Positions 24,630 through 33,983 are shown, numbered from the stretch's first letter. The stretch: DNA of 64,000 nt from Solibacillus silvestris_B (GCF_051967575.1 NZ_JBQCJW010000003.1:164093-228092); one strand, 5' to 3'. Notes: generated by a model from the letters alone, not told the origin. Translations and numbers: made by a program.

Positions 24630-25862
24630 TTAAGAGATCGATATTTCTTTCATTGCCAAATTGAATTCGTCATGCAATGTATTTGCCGCACGGACCATTT
24701 CCTCTTGCGGCACGACAACAGACACCTTAATTTCTGAAGTGCTGACCATTTTAACTGGAATATGCTCGCGGCCCAAACGTGCAAACATGCGTGCAGCCAC
24801 CCCCGGATTGGACGCCATCGCCGAGCCTACAATCGATACTTTCGCCAAACCGACTTCAAAATCCGCAAAACTAAAGCCAAGTGATAGTTTGCTCGATTCC
24901 AATACACGTAAAGCTTCCGCAAACTCTTCTTTGGAAATAGTAAAGGAAATTGTCGGCTTTACCCCATCAATGACTGCCTGCACAATAATATCCACATTGA
25001 TTTCATGTTCCGCCAAAACACTGAACACTTCTGCCAGCGAAGCCGTTTCATAGGAATCATATCCAATCGTTAAACGAATAATATCTGATTCATACGCAAC
25101 ACCGCGTACAAGTAAATTTTTCTCCATACTTACATCCCCTTTTATTAAAGTACCTTCCACGTCCTGTTCATTGGAGAGCACAACGATTGGCATATTGAAT
25201 TTTTTTGCAAGCTCCACCGAACGCGGATGCAAAATCTGTGTGCCTAAGTTTGCAAATTCCAACATTTCATCATACGAAATTTCGGGAAGCTTTCTTGCAC
25301 TTTCGACAATTTGCGGATCTGCTGTAAAAATTCCTTCCACCATTGAAAAAATATCGACACGTTCCGCATTTAAAGCGATAGCAAGCGCAACCGCCGAAGT
25401 TTCCGAGCCGCCCTTGCCTAGTGTTGTAATGTTTCCGGCTTCCGATATCCCTTGAAAGCCAGATACGACAACAATTTCGCCGAACTCAAAATGTTGTTCG
25501 ATCCGCTCAATGTCGACAAAATCGATACGGGCATTGCGGTGTGTTTCATTCGTTTGAATACCCGCCTGCCATCCTGAGAAAGATACCGCTTTTCCGCCTT
25601 GCTCTTGGATTGCCAAAGCGAGCAGGGAACTTGTCATTTGCGCACCTGTGGAAATTAATGCATCCATTTCGCGTTTCGACGGTTCATCTGTAATTTCCGC
25701 AGCAAATTGACGTAAATCCCTGCGAATGGATGTCATTGAAGAAACGACAACGACTAAGTTTATGCCCTTTGCCTGCTCTTTTATCACCTTTTTTGCGACC
25801 TGCACGATTTTTTCCGGTGTCGCAATTGCCGGCCCACCAAATTTCACTACGATTGTCTGCAT
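24630..25862 (-). CDS. lysC: LysC-locus aspartokinase homologue with altered active-site motifs
   Basis: 410 residues: amino-acid kinase domain about 1-250, then two ACT domains. Length, synteny (yslB - lysC - uvrC) and the L-box say aspartokinase II, first step of lysine synthesis. But compared with B. subtilis LysC, catalytic motifs differ: KFGGTS is KFGGPA (11-12), ATGEQ is STGAQ (Ala74), GRGGSD is GKGGSE (150, 154), and YTDV is FSMV. Lys7 is kept. The ACT part is well conserved (MVSTSEIKVSVVV). It may therefore be a weak or inactive kinase acting as a regulatory subunit, or have changed substrate. The ATG at 25862 is set by GAGGAGCGGG upstream. Confidence 0.85.
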   Translation of the reverse strand: MQTIVVKFGGPAIATPEKIVQVAKKVIKEQAKGINLVVVVSSMTSIRRDLRQFAAEITDEPSKREMDALISTGAQMTSSLLALAIQEQGGKAVSFSGWQAGIQTNETHRNARIDFVDIERIEQHFEFGEIVVVSGFQGISEAGNITTLGKGGSETSAVALAIALNAERVDIFSMVEGIFTADPQIVESARKLPEISYDEMLEFANLGTQILHPRSVELAKKFNMPIVVLSNEQDVEGTLIKGDVSMEKNLLVRGVAYESDIIRLTIGYDSYETASLAEVFSVLAEHEINVDIIVQAVIDGVKPTISFTISKEEFAEALRVLESSKLSLGFSFADFEVGLAKVSIVGSAMASNPGVAARMFARLGREHIPVKMVSTSEIKVSVVVPQEEMVRAANTLHDEFNLAMKEISIS

Positions 25863-25980
25863 CCGATCCCGCTCCTCACCAAATTTTAATAGTTGGAAAA
25901 ACACTGTATGCGCCATATACCGCAAAATGCTGTCTTTCCTTATGTGGATTTCTTTGGAGAACTTATACTTACTTACCCAC

Positions 25981-26013
25981 AAAAAAACGACCTTCCAAGT
26001 TCATGGAAAGTCG
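25981..26013 (-). terminator. L-box expression-platform terminator
   Basis: Minus strand CGACTTTCCA, TGAACT, TGGAAGGTCG followed by seven Ts; 10 bp with one G-U pair, between the lysine aptamer and the aspartokinase start. Confidence 0.9.
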
Positions 26014-26049
26014 CCGTCAATACGAATAAAAGTTTAAATGCGTTTTGCG

Positions 26050-26217
26050 GATAGCCCTCCAGAACATTTAAGCCCTGACAGTCCTGCATTTCTTAAATGC
26101 ACAACCAGCAAAATACGCGAACAATGCGCATTTCACTTCGGCAGGATCCCCTTTCGATTGCTGTCAATGGAATTGTTCTTCCTCGAGCAATGTACTATTG
26201 AATACTGCGCCTCTATC
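26050..26217 (-). promoter_or_regulatory. Lysine riboswitch (L-box)
   Basis: Minus strand carries the ordered L-box signatures: GATAGAGGCGCA, AATAGTA, AAAGGGGATCCTGCCGAAG, GCTGGTTGTGCATT ... AATGCAGGACTGTCA and CTGGAGGGCTATC. GATAG and CTATC close P1. It lies upstream of the aspartokinase, with the terminator at 25981-26013 as off switch when lysine is high. Confidence 0.95.
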
Positions 26218-26256
26218 ATTGGATAATATAGAATTGTCTTTTATATTAGCATAGCA

Positions 26257-28047
26257 CTAATCTTTATTCAATAATGTTTCGTGAAAATGACGATAGATCG
26301 CTTCCGCCAATTTGGCAGGCATGCCGGCTTCTTGGAGCTGCAATTCACTTGCTTCACGAATTTTCTTAACTGATCCGAAATGTTTCATGAGTTGCTGCTT
26401 GCGTTTTGGACCGACCCCTTCAATGCCATCAAGCACTGATGTAATGGCATTCGTCTGGCGTTGCTGTCGTAAAAATGTAATCGCAAAACGGTGTACCTCA
26501 TCTTGTATGCGCTGCAATAAATAAAAACCGTCACTCGTACGCTTAAGCGGTACAACTTCCGGCGGGCTTCCGAATAAAAGCTGGGAAGTATTATGCTTAT
26601 CGTCTTTTGCAAGACCTGCTATCGGAATCATTAAACCGAGCTCATCTTCTATTACTTCCCGAGCTACTTCCATTTGCCCTTTGCCTCCATCTATAATGAT
26701 TAAATCCGGCAACGGCAAGTTTTCCCGCAGCACGCGTGTATAGCGTCGACGGATAACTTCCTGCATCGCCCCATAGTCATCATGTTTCGCCGCTTCTCTC
26801 GTTTTATATTTGCGGTACTCTTTTTTTGCGGGCTTGCCGTCCACAAAAACGACCATTGCCGATACAGGGTCTGTCCCATGCATATGACTATTGTCGAATG
26901 CTTCAATGCGCAGAGGGAGCGGAATGTCCATTGCTTCAGCAAGTGCTTCGCAAGCCCCGACCGTTCGCTCTTCTTGACGCTCAATTAACTGGAATTTTTC
27001 ATGTATCGCGATATTCGCGTTTTTCATCGCCAAGTCGACGAGCTCTTTTTTCGTGCCGCGTTTCGGTATTTGCACTTTTACGTTTAAAAGCTTTTGCAAA
27101 ATCGTTTCATCAATGGATTTGGGAACGAAAATCTCTTTTGGCAATATATGATGCGGCTGCTCATAAAAACGCCCGACAAATGTTAAAAATTCTTCTTCCG
27201 GCTCGTTATAAATAGGGAAAATCGAAACATCGCGTTCTATTAATTTACCTTGTCTAACGAAAAATACTTGGACACACATCCACCCTTTTTCGACAGCATA
27301 GCCAAATACATCGCGATTGCTCAAATCATCCGATACAATTTTTTGCTTTTGCATAATTTGGTCGATATGTGTGATCAAATCCCGAAATTCCTTTGCCCGC
27401 TCAAATTCCAGATTCTCTGCGGCATCAAGCATTTTTTGCTGAAGATCTTTTTGTATTTCCTCAACGCCCCCATTTAAAAACTTCGAAATTTCATCAATCA
27501 TTTCATCATATACTTGCTTCTCGATATCCTTTACACATGGCGCCAAACATTGCCCTAAATGATAATACAGACATACTTGGTTCGGCATATGCGTACATTT
27601 GCGAAGCGGATATAAACGATCCAGCAATTTCCGTGTTTCGTTTGCGGCATAGGCATTCGGGTATGGCCCAAAATACTTCGCCTTATCCTTCTTCACTTTT
27701 CGTGTCGTAATAATGCGCGGATACCGTTCATTCGTTATTTTTATATAAGGATATGTCTTATCATCCGTTAATTTCACGTTATATTTCGGGTCATGCAATT
27801 TAATCAGGTTCAGCTCTAAAATAAGCGCTTCTAAATCACTTGATGTGACGATATATTCAAAGTCTTCAATTTCACTTACAAGTCGAGCCGTTTTCCCGTC
27901 ATGGCTTCCTGTGAAATACGAGCGTACCCGATTTTTCAGCACTTTCGCCTTGCCTACATAAATGATTGTGCCTTGACGGTCCTTCATAATGTAACAGCCC
28001 GGATCATTCGGTAATATTTCTAATTTTGCTTTAATGATTGCATTCAT
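26257..28047 (-). CDS. uvrC: UvrABC excinuclease subunit C
   Basis: 596 residues: GIY-YIG nuclease at the N-terminus (CYIMKDRQGTIIYVGKAKVL), UvrB-binding UVR motif near 200 (LQQKMLDAAENLEFERAKEF), RNase H-like endonuclease with IEAFDNSHMHG and IIDGGKGQ, and a C-terminal helix-hairpin-helix (LDGIEGVGPKRKQQLMKHFG). It makes both incisions in nucleotide excision repair. The ATG follows CAGGTGAG. Confidence 0.97.
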   Translation of the reverse strand: MNAIIKAKLEILPNDPGCYIMKDRQGTIIYVGKAKVLKNRVRSYFTGSHDGKTARLVSEIEDFEYIVTSSDLEALILELNLIKLHDPKYNVKLTDDKTYPYIKITNERYPRIITTRKVKKDKAKYFGPYPNAYAANETRKLLDRLYPLRKCTHMPNQVCLYYHLGQCLAPCVKDIEKQVYDEMIDEISKFLNGGVEEIQKDLQQKMLDAAENLEFERAKEFRDLITHIDQIMQKQKIVSDDLSNRDVFGYAVEKGWMCVQVFFVRQGKLIERDVSIFPIYNEPEEEFLTFVGRFYEQPHHILPKEIFVPKSIDETILQKLLNVKVQIPKRGTKKELVDLAMKNANIAIHEKFQLIERQEERTVGACEALAEAMDIPLPLRIEAFDNSHMHGTDPVSAMVVFVDGKPAKKEYRKYKTREAAKHDDYGAMQEVIRRRYTRVLRENLPLPDLIIIDGGKGQMEVAREVIEDELGLMIPIAGLAKDDKHNTSQLLFGSPPEVVPLKRTSDGFYLLQRIQDEVHRFAITFLRQQRQTNAITSVLDGIEGVGPKRKQQLMKHFGSVKKIREASELQLQEAGMPAKLAEAIYRHFHETLLNKD

Positions 28048-28101
28048 GTTCTCACCTGTTCAATATGTCCTTTCCATTAGTTTAACTGATTGCCGGACAA
28101 G

Positions 28102-28134
28102 AAAAAAGCCGTACACCTTATTAGGTATACAGCT
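28102..28134 (-). terminator. Terminator after trxA
   Basis: Minus strand AGCTGTATACC, TAATA, GGTGTACGGCT then TTTTTC, 14 bases after the stop codon. Confidence 0.85.
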
Positions 28135-28147
28135 CTTTGAAATTCGA

Positions 28148-28462
28148 TTATTTATTGTCGTTAATGAAATCGATTAACGCTTCTTTTGGCATGAAGCCTG
28201 CAGTTTTTGCTTTTAGTTCGCCATCTACGAATAATAATAATGATGGGATTGACATAATTTGATATTCAGCAGCAGTACCTTGGTTATTATCTACGTCTAC
28301 TTTTACGATTTTTACATCGTTTCCGATTTCTGCATCTAATTCTTCAAGCACTGGAGCGATCATTTTACATGGACCGCACCATGCTGCCCAAAAGTCTACT
28401 AAAACTGTGCCGTTTGAAATTTCTTGTGCGAAAGTTTGATCTGTACTGTGTACAATTGCCAT
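28148..28462 (-). CDS. trxA: Thioredoxin
   Basis: 104 residues with the redox-active WCGPCK and the cis-Pro loop MSIPSLLLF. The ATG at 28462 follows GAAGGAGG; the longer in-frame sequence is not conserved. A general cytoplasmic disulfide reductant; in B. subtilis it also lies next to uvrC and etfA. Confidence 0.97.
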   Translation of the reverse strand: MAIVHSTDQTFAQEISNGTVLVDFWAAWCGPCKMIAPVLEELDAEIGNDVKIVKVDVDNNQGTAAEYQIMSIPSLLLFVDGELKAKTAGFMPKEALIDFINDNK

Positions 28463-28649
28463 AATAAAATAGCCTCCTTCAATAACATATGGTTGTAGTA
28501 TAGCATGTTTTGCCATTCAAAAAGTAGTAAAATGCTCGGGAATATGAGAGCGCATTCAATTTTCGCGTTGCTTTTTAATGTGATTATATTTTTATAGCGT
28601 TCTTTCCTGCACTATCGTTGCCCATAATTTTAACCGGCTGACCCAATAC

Positions 28650-28679
28650 AAAAAAGCTCCCCTCGTAAAGAAGGAAGCT
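28650..28679 (-). terminator. Terminator after etfA
   Basis: Minus strand AGCTTCCTTC, TTTA, CGAGGGGAGCT, then TTTTT; stem with two G-U pairs, 13 bases past the stop codon. It ends the fadR-echA-etfB-etfA unit. Confidence 0.85.
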
Positions 28680-28691
28680 AGCAATAACCGA

Positions 28692-29669
28692 TTATGCGTT
28701 TACTTTAAGAGCTTTGAATTCTTCGATTAGAAGAGGAATAACTTCAAACAGGTCGCCTACAATACCATAGTCCGCAACTTTGAAGATATTTGCTTCCGGA
28801 TCTTTGTTGATTGCTACGATTACTTTTGAGTTCGACATTCCGGCCAAGTGCTGGATTGCACCGGAAATGCCTGCTGCAATGTAAAGGTCCGGTGTTACAA
28901 CTTTACCTGTTTGGCCGATTTGCAATGAGTAATCGCAATATTCTGCGTCACATGCTCCGCGGGAGGCACCAACTGCACCGCCCAATAAGTTTGCAAGCTC
29001 TTTTAATGGCTCAAAACCTTCTTCGGATTTAACGCCGCGACCGCCTGCCACAACCACTTTTGCTTCGGAAAGATCTACACCTTCTGTTGATTTGCGAACA
29101 ACTTCTTTAATGATTGTGCGCAAGTTCGCGATGTCTACTGATACAGAAGATACATCACCAGAACGAGACTCGTCTTTTGCTAAAGGCGCAATATTGTTTG
29201 GACGGATTGTTGCAAAAATGACGCCGTCTTTAATTTTAACTTTTTCAAATGCTTTACCGGAATAGATTGGGCGGATGAACACTGTGCCATCACCAGCGCC
29301 TTCAATTTCCGTAACGTCCGAAACTAGCCCGGATTGTAAGCGAGAAGCGATTTTTGGCGATAAATCTTTACCTAAAGAAGTATGGCCGAAAACGATTGCT
29401 TCTGGCTTTTCTTGCTCTACTACTGCTAAAATCGCTTGGCTGTAACCGTCAGAAGTATAATTTTTCAGGTGTGGATGCTCTACAGTAATGACACGGCTTG
29501 CACCATAAGCTACTAATTCCTGTGCTAAACCTGCTACAGAATCCCCAACTAATAAACCTATTACTTCGCCGCCGTCAGCAATTTTTGTACCTGCTGCGAT
29601 TGCTTCGAATGAAACGTTACGTAAGCTCCCATCTCGAACCTCACCTAACACTAAAACTTTCTTTGTCAT
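28692..29669 (-). CDS. etfA: Electron transfer flavoprotein alpha subunit
   Basis: 325 residues. FAD-binding C-terminal domain with VVAGGRGVKSEEGFEPLKEL, VGASRGACDAEYCDYSLQIG and GKVVTPDLYIAAGISGAIQH. With EtfB it accepts electrons from acyl-CoA dehydrogenases during beta-oxidation. The ATG at 29669 follows GGAGGG at seven bases. Confidence 0.97.
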   Translation of the reverse strand: MTKKVLVLGEVRDGSLRNVSFEAIAAGTKIADGGEVIGLLVGDSVAGLAQELVAYGASRVITVEHPHLKNYTSDGYSQAILAVVEQEKPEAIVFGHTSLGKDLSPKIASRLQSGLVSDVTEIEGAGDGTVFIRPIYSGKAFEKVKIKDGVIFATIRPNNIAPLAKDESRSGDVSSVSVDIANLRTIIKEVVRKSTEGVDLSEAKVVVAGGRGVKSEEGFEPLKELANLLGGAVGASRGACDAEYCDYSLQIGQTGKVVTPDLYIAAGISGAIQHLAGMSNSKVIVAINKDPEANIFKVADYGIVGDLFEVIPLLIEEFKALKVNA

Positions 29670-29725
29670 GAAATATCCCTCCATTACCATCTTCGTAAAA
29701 ATTTTCGTTCTCTAGTTGATTTCTA

Positions 29726-30499
29726 TTAGACTACTTTTGCTTCATTATGAAGCAAGTTTACTAATTCTTTTACCTGTGCCGAAAGATCGCCATCCAATAC
29801 ACGACCAGCTGCTTTTTGTGGCGGTAAATAAATTTCAACTGTTTCTACTTTTACTTCAACATCGTCTTCATCGATATCTAAATCATCCAGTTCCAGTTCT
29901 TCAAGCGGCTTTTTCTTCGCTTTCATGATCCCTGGCAAAGATGGGTAACGCGGCTCGTTTAAACCTTGCTGAGCTGTTACTAATAATGGTAAAGATGTTT
30001 CCAAAACTTCAGAGTCCCCTTCGATATCGCGAACGATCTTAACATTCGTTCCATCGATTTCAAGGCTCGTAATCGTTGTTACATAGTTAATGCCCAGTAA
30101 ATCTGCTAAGCGTGGGCCGACTTGACCTGAACCGCCATCGATTGCTACATTTCCTGCTAAAATTAAATCTGCTTCTTTATCTTTTAAATATTCCGCTAAA
30201 ATATAAGCTGATGAATATTGATCAAGCTCATCTAAATCATCTTCTGTATTAATTAATACTGCTTCGTCAGCGCCCATTGCCAAAGCTGTACGCAATTGCT
30301 TTTCTGCATCTTCGCCGCCGATTGTCACAACTGTTACTTTACCGCCCAATGCATCACGCTTTTGAATTGCTTCTTCAATCGCGTACTCATCATATGGGTT
30401 GATGATGAATTCTGCACCATCTTCTTGAATTTTACCGCCGGATACGACGATTTTTTCTTCTGTGTCAAAAGTACGTTTTACTAATACGAAAATATTCAT
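29726..30499 (-). CDS. etfB: Electron transfer flavoprotein beta subunit
   Basis: 257 residues. Start MNIFVLVKRTFDTEEKIVVS, AMP-binding core LAGNVAIDGGSGQVGPRLAD and C-terminal recognition loop GLNEPRYPSLPGIMKAKKKP are typical. Partner of EtfA, 56 bases upstream of it. Ribosome-binding site TAGGAGG. Confidence 0.97.
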   Translation of the reverse strand: MNIFVLVKRTFDTEEKIVVSGGKIQEDGAEFIINPYDEYAIEEAIQKRDALGGKVTVVTIGGEDAEKQLRTALAMGADEAVLINTEDDLDELDQYSSAYILAEYLKDKEADLILAGNVAIDGGSGQVGPRLADLLGINYVTTITSLEIDGTNVKIVRDIEGDSEVLETSLPLLVTAQQGLNEPRYPSLPGIMKAKKKPLEELELDDLDIDEDDVEVKVETVEIYLPPQKAAGRVLDGDLSAQVKELVNLLHNEAKVV

Positions 30500-30560
30500 A
30501 ATCTAGACCTCCTAAAAGCTTTTAATTTTATCCCGTATAAAACGGGGATCTATACATTTT

Positions 30561-31334
30561 TTACTTTCCAGTAAACACTGGCTCACGTTTTTCAATAAAT
30601 GCTTGGATACCCTCTTTTGCATCTTCTGAGACGAATACTTCACCAAAGCTGTGCGCTTCTGCTTTTACCCCATCATAATATGATGATGGTTTTGAATAAT
30701 TGAGCATTTGAATTGCAGCCTTTAGCGCTATTGGCGATTTTTTCGCGATCTTCTTTGCAATTTTCAGTGTTTCCGGTATTAGCTCTTCGTCAGGGAATGC
30801 ACGATTTGCCAATCCCCATTCTACAGCTTCCGTACCTGAAATCGGGTCGCTCGTAAACATCATTTCAGCTGCTTTTGCAACACCTACATAACGAGGCAGA
30901 CGTTGTGTCCCTGCAAACCCAGGAATTAATCCAAGGGATAGTTCAGGCAAGCCCAGTTTCGCTGTTTCTGTCACGAACCGCATATGGCATCCCATCGCAA
31001 GTTCCAGTCCGCCGCCTAATGCCGCACCGTGAATCGCTGCGATGATTGGCTTATTAAATGTTTCGACACGTTCAAATACGTCTTGTCCATTTTTCGCCAA
31101 TCCAGCGAACTCTTCGCCCGACTGTACGCTTGTAAATTCTTTAATGTCAGCACCTGCAGAGAAAAATCGTCCCTCTCCATGAATGACGATAACACGAACA
31201 GCCTCATCCTTTTCAACAGCATCTAATAGTGCATTGACATCTTGGATCAAGCCTTGCGAAAGCGCATTTGCTGGTGGTCTGGAAATTGTGGCGATTGCCA
31301 CGCCTTCTTCTACTTTCCAACTTAGAAACTCCAT
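30561..31334 (-). CDS. fadB: Enoyl-CoA hydratase (FadB/YsiB type)
   Basis: 257 residues of the crotonase family. Oxyanion-hole segments VIHGEGRFFSAGADIKEFTS and AAIHGAALGGGLELAMGCHM are clear, with the catalytic Glu in the GLPELSLGLIPGFAGTQRLP loop. It hydrates 2-enoyl-CoA in fatty-acid beta-oxidation. It follows fadR by 16 bases, matching B. subtilis lcfA-fadR-fadB-etfB-etfA. Confidence 0.93.
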   Translation of the reverse strand: MEFLSWKVEEGVAIATISRPPANALSQGLIQDVNALLDAVEKDEAVRVIVIHGEGRFFSAGADIKEFTSVQSGEEFAGLAKNGQDVFERVETFNKPIIAAIHGAALGGGLELAMGCHMRFVTETAKLGLPELSLGLIPGFAGTQRLPRYVGVAKAAEMMFTSDPISGTEAVEWGLANRAFPDEELIPETLKIAKKIAKKSPIALKAAIQMLNYSKPSSYYDGVKAEAHSFGEVFVSEDAKEGIQAFIEKREPVFTGK

Positions 31335-31350
31335 TCCCTACATCCCCTTT

Positions 31351-31932
31351 TTATGCTTTTAATGCATTTAATAATAATTGCTGAACTTTTGGAGCCTGTT
31401 CCAGTAAGTCATAACGATTTTCGTTCATTACCCATGTTGTTGTAATTTCATCAATGCTGCCAAACACCATTTGCCGTGCAATACGAACATCCATTGCCTG
31501 ATTGAATTCGCCGTTTAGCATGCCTTCTATTAAAATTTGATCTAACAAAATCAAATACTCTTTTAGAATAGCATTAATTTTCAATCTAATCTCTTTATTC
31601 GATTGCCTTAACTCAAGCTGAGTCACTGTTGCCAAATGGCGATCGCTTGATAAAACATGAAAATGATTATCGATCATCTTGCATAACTTATCGGAAGCAG
31701 TTTCCCCACTTTTTATTATAGCTTGTAAATTCTCTGCGAAAATACCCATTTTTTCCTGAAATACAGAAATTAAAATATCTTCTTTGTTTTTAAAGTATAA
31801 ATAAATTGTACCATCAGCTACTCCAGCCTGTTTTGCTATTTTTGAAACTTGGGCTTGATGATACCCGTTTTCTGCAATTGCAATGACTGCGGCATCTACT
31901 ATTTGCATATATTTGGGTTTGTTTCGTTTCAA
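31351..31932 (-). CDS. fadR: TetR-family fatty-acid degradation repressor FadR
   Basis: 193 residues. The HTH region QVSKIAKQAGVADGTIYLYF with KNKEDILISVFQEKM is almost the same as in B. subtilis FadR (YsiA), which is released by long-chain acyl-CoA. The start is a TTG at 31932 preceded by GGTGGTGAG, giving MKRNKPKYMQIVDAAV, which aligns with the B. subtilis N-terminus. A near-consensus FadR operator lies 32 bases upstream, so the gene is probably autoregulated. Confidence 0.94.
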   Translation of the reverse strand: MKRNKPKYMQIVDAAVIAIAENGYHQAQVSKIAKQAGVADGTIYLYFKNKEDILISVFQEKMGIFAENLQAIIKSGETASDKLCKMIDNHFHVLSSDRHLATVTQLELRQSNKEIRLKINAILKEYLILLDQILIEGMLNGEFNQAMDVRIARQMVFGSIDEITTTWVMNENRYDLLEQAPKVQQLLLNALKA

Positions 31933-31945
31933 GTTGCTCACCACC

Positions 31946-31993
31946 AAAAAAAATATGAAAACATGAATGACCATTCATTCATGTTTTCATATT
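31946..31993 (-). promoter_or_regulatory. FadR operator inside a 19-bp terminator hairpin
   Basis: 31952-31993 is a perfect inverted repeat with 19-base arms and a 4-base centre. Its core (31964-31981) matches the FadR consensus TGAATGAMTANTCATTCA at 17 of 18 positions. On the minus strand the right arm runs into eight Ts (31953-31946), so a transcript coming from lcfA would carry a classic intrinsic terminator. A transcript starting at the local promoter would contain only part of the first arm. Confidence 0.85.
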
Positions 31994-32017
31994 ATAATTT
32001 GTTATACAATCTGTCAA
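31989..32017 (-). promoter_or_regulatory. SigA promoter of the fadR operon
   Basis: Minus strand TTGACA, 17 bases, TAATAT (or 15 bases, TATAAT). The predicted start site falls within the FadR operator. Confidence 0.75.
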
Positions 32018-32037
32018 TAGTTTGCTTCATTAATTAA

Positions 32038-33729
32038 TTATTTCGCTTCTTGCTGCACCATTTTTTGTTTTTCCTCATCCACTAGTGTACGTCGCAAAAT
32101 TTTCCCTACCGCTGTTTTCGGCAGCTCATCGCGGAATTCATATAAACGCGGGACTTTGAATGCCGCCAAGTTTTTGCGGCAAAATTCGTTGAGCTCTTTA
32201 TCTGTGACAGATTTGCCTTCTTTTAGCACGATATATGCCTTTACTGTTTCGCCGCGGTACGGATCTGGAACACCCGCTACGACACACTCCTGAATTGCAT
32301 CATGCTCGTATAATACTTCTTCAACTTCGCGTGGATATATATTGAAACCACCCGCAATAATCATATCTTTTTTACGATCCACTACATAGAAATACCCTTT
32401 ATCATCCATATAGCCTAAATCACCCGTCAAGAACCACCCATCTGTAAAGGCCATCGCAGTTTCTTCCGGACGATTCCAGTAGCCCTTCATTACTTGGGGT
32501 CCTTTCACCGCAATTTCACCGATTTCCCCTACTGGCAACACTTCTGTTTCACCTGAACGGAAAATGGCCGAATCCGTGTTTGGCCATGGCAGTCCAATGG
32601 AACCATTTATACGGCTATCCCAAATTGGATTGGCATGGGTAACCGGGGAAGTTTCCGTTAAGCCATATCCTTCGACTAGGCGGCCGCCGGTTAATTCCTC
32701 AAACTTTTCCTGCACTTCCAATGGCAATGGAGCCGAACCGCTTAAGCATGCTTTAATGGACGATAAATCATATTTCGCTAAATCCGGATGATTCAGTAAA
32801 CCGATATACATTGTCGGCGCACCCGGGAATAAAGTCGGCTTTTGCTTATCGATTGTCTTTAAAGCCTGTTCCGCATCAAATTTCGGCAATAAAATCATTT
32901 TGCCTTGCTGCATAACCGACAAAATTAATACCGTTGTCATACCATATACATGGAAGAACGGCAATATTCCTAAAATCGCTTCTTCGCCTTTGTTGCATTT
33001 GTACATCCACGCATCACACATCATCGTATTGGCGATTAAGTTTTTGTGTGTCAGCATAACACCTTTCGGGAAACCTGTAGTCCCGCCTGTATACTGCAGT
33101 AATGCCAAATCATTTTCAAAATCGAAATCAAGTTCGATATTTGTTGCGTCCGCCGTTTTCATCACTTCAGTAAACAGATGATTCATGCCGCTATGCTCTA
33201 CTTTGACACTAAATCCGTATTGCTTCTTTTGGATGAAAGGATATACTAAGTTTTTCGGGAATGGCAAATAATCTTTAATGCCTGTAACGATGACATTTTC
33301 CAAATTCGTCTCATTTAAAATCTTCATAGTGCGCGGATATAAAATGTCCATAACTAAAATGACCTTCGCCCCGGAATCCGCCATTTGATACTGCAGCTCG
33401 CGCTCTGTATAAAGCGGATTTGTTTGGACAACGATTCCCCCTGCATACATCGTACCATAATAGGCAATTACTGCTTGCGGACAATTTGGCAGCATAATCG
33501 CTACACGATCGCCTTTCTCCACCCCTAGAGAACGCAAATAATTCGCAAACTTCAATGCGGATTCATACAGCTCTTTGTAAGTAAGCTCGCGCCCCATAAA
33601 ATGTATCGCCGCTTTATTGGGCACTGACTCATATGCCTGTATCAAAAACTGATGAACCGGAAATTCCGGCAGCTCCAAGGAATGCGGAACTTCTTTTGGA
33701 TAGCTTGCCAACCAAACTTTTTCTGTCAT
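32038..33729 (-). CDS. lcfA: Long-chain acyl-CoA synthetase
   Basis: 563 residues of the AMP-forming ligase superfamily. Motifs: LQYTGGTTGFPKGVMLTHKN (P-loop-like A3), VEGYGLTETSPVTHANP, DGWFLTGDLGYMDDKGYFYV with the A7 Asp, and the C-terminal KTAVGKILRRTL lysine. It activates long-chain fatty acids to acyl-CoA for beta-oxidation. The ATG follows AAAGGGGAG. First gene of the FadR-linked cluster. Confidence 0.96.
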   Translation of the reverse strand: MTEKVWLASYPKEVPHSLELPEFPVHQFLIQAYESVPNKAAIHFMGRELTYKELYESALKFANYLRSLGVEKGDRVAIMLPNCPQAVIAYYGTMYAGGIVVQTNPLYTERELQYQMADSGAKVILVMDILYPRTMKILNETNLENVIVTGIKDYLPFPKNLVYPFIQKKQYGFSVKVEHSGMNHLFTEVMKTADATNIELDFDFENDLALLQYTGGTTGFPKGVMLTHKNLIANTMMCDAWMYKCNKGEEAILGILPFFHVYGMTTVLILSVMQQGKMILLPKFDAEQALKTIDKQKPTLFPGAPTMYIGLLNHPDLAKYDLSSIKACLSGSAPLPLEVQEKFEELTGGRLVEGYGLTETSPVTHANPIWDSRINGSIGLPWPNTDSAIFRSGETEVLPVGEIGEIAVKGPQVMKGYWNRPEETAMAFTDGWFLTGDLGYMDDKGYFYVVDRKKDMIIAGGFNIYPREVEEVLYEHDAIQECVVAGVPDPYRGETVKAYIVLKEGKSVTDKELNEFCRKNLAAFKVPRLYEFRDELPKTAVGKILRRTLVDEEKQKMVQQEAK

Positions 33730-33770
33730 AAAACTTCTCCCCTTTGCTAAAAGCTTTATTCATTTTCATT

Positions 33771-33799
33771 ATTATAATAAAAAAAGGAAATTCTTTCAA
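33771..33799 (-). promoter_or_regulatory. SigA promoter of lcfA
   Basis: Minus strand TTGAAA, 17 bases, TATAAT, then ATGAAAATGAATAA around the expected start site. That last stretch has at most one FadR half-site, so FadR control here is uncertain. Confidence 0.75.
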
Positions 33800-33983
33800 A
33801 CTATTTAATTATTTTTTACGTTTTATTCTCGTTTAAACTATTATTTTCTCGTTTTTTTATTTTAATTTTCATAGTATTATCTTCATAAAAAGATGGATAA
33901 CTGATTGTTTAGTATACAAATATATTTTTCTACAAAACTTTTTCCTCATTCGAATTAAATTTCAAAAACAGGATAGAATAACC

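Noticed and set aside
25726..26226. Plus-strand frames opposite the lysine riboswitch
   Set aside because: They are antisense to the aspartokinase start and to the structured L-box; no start signals.
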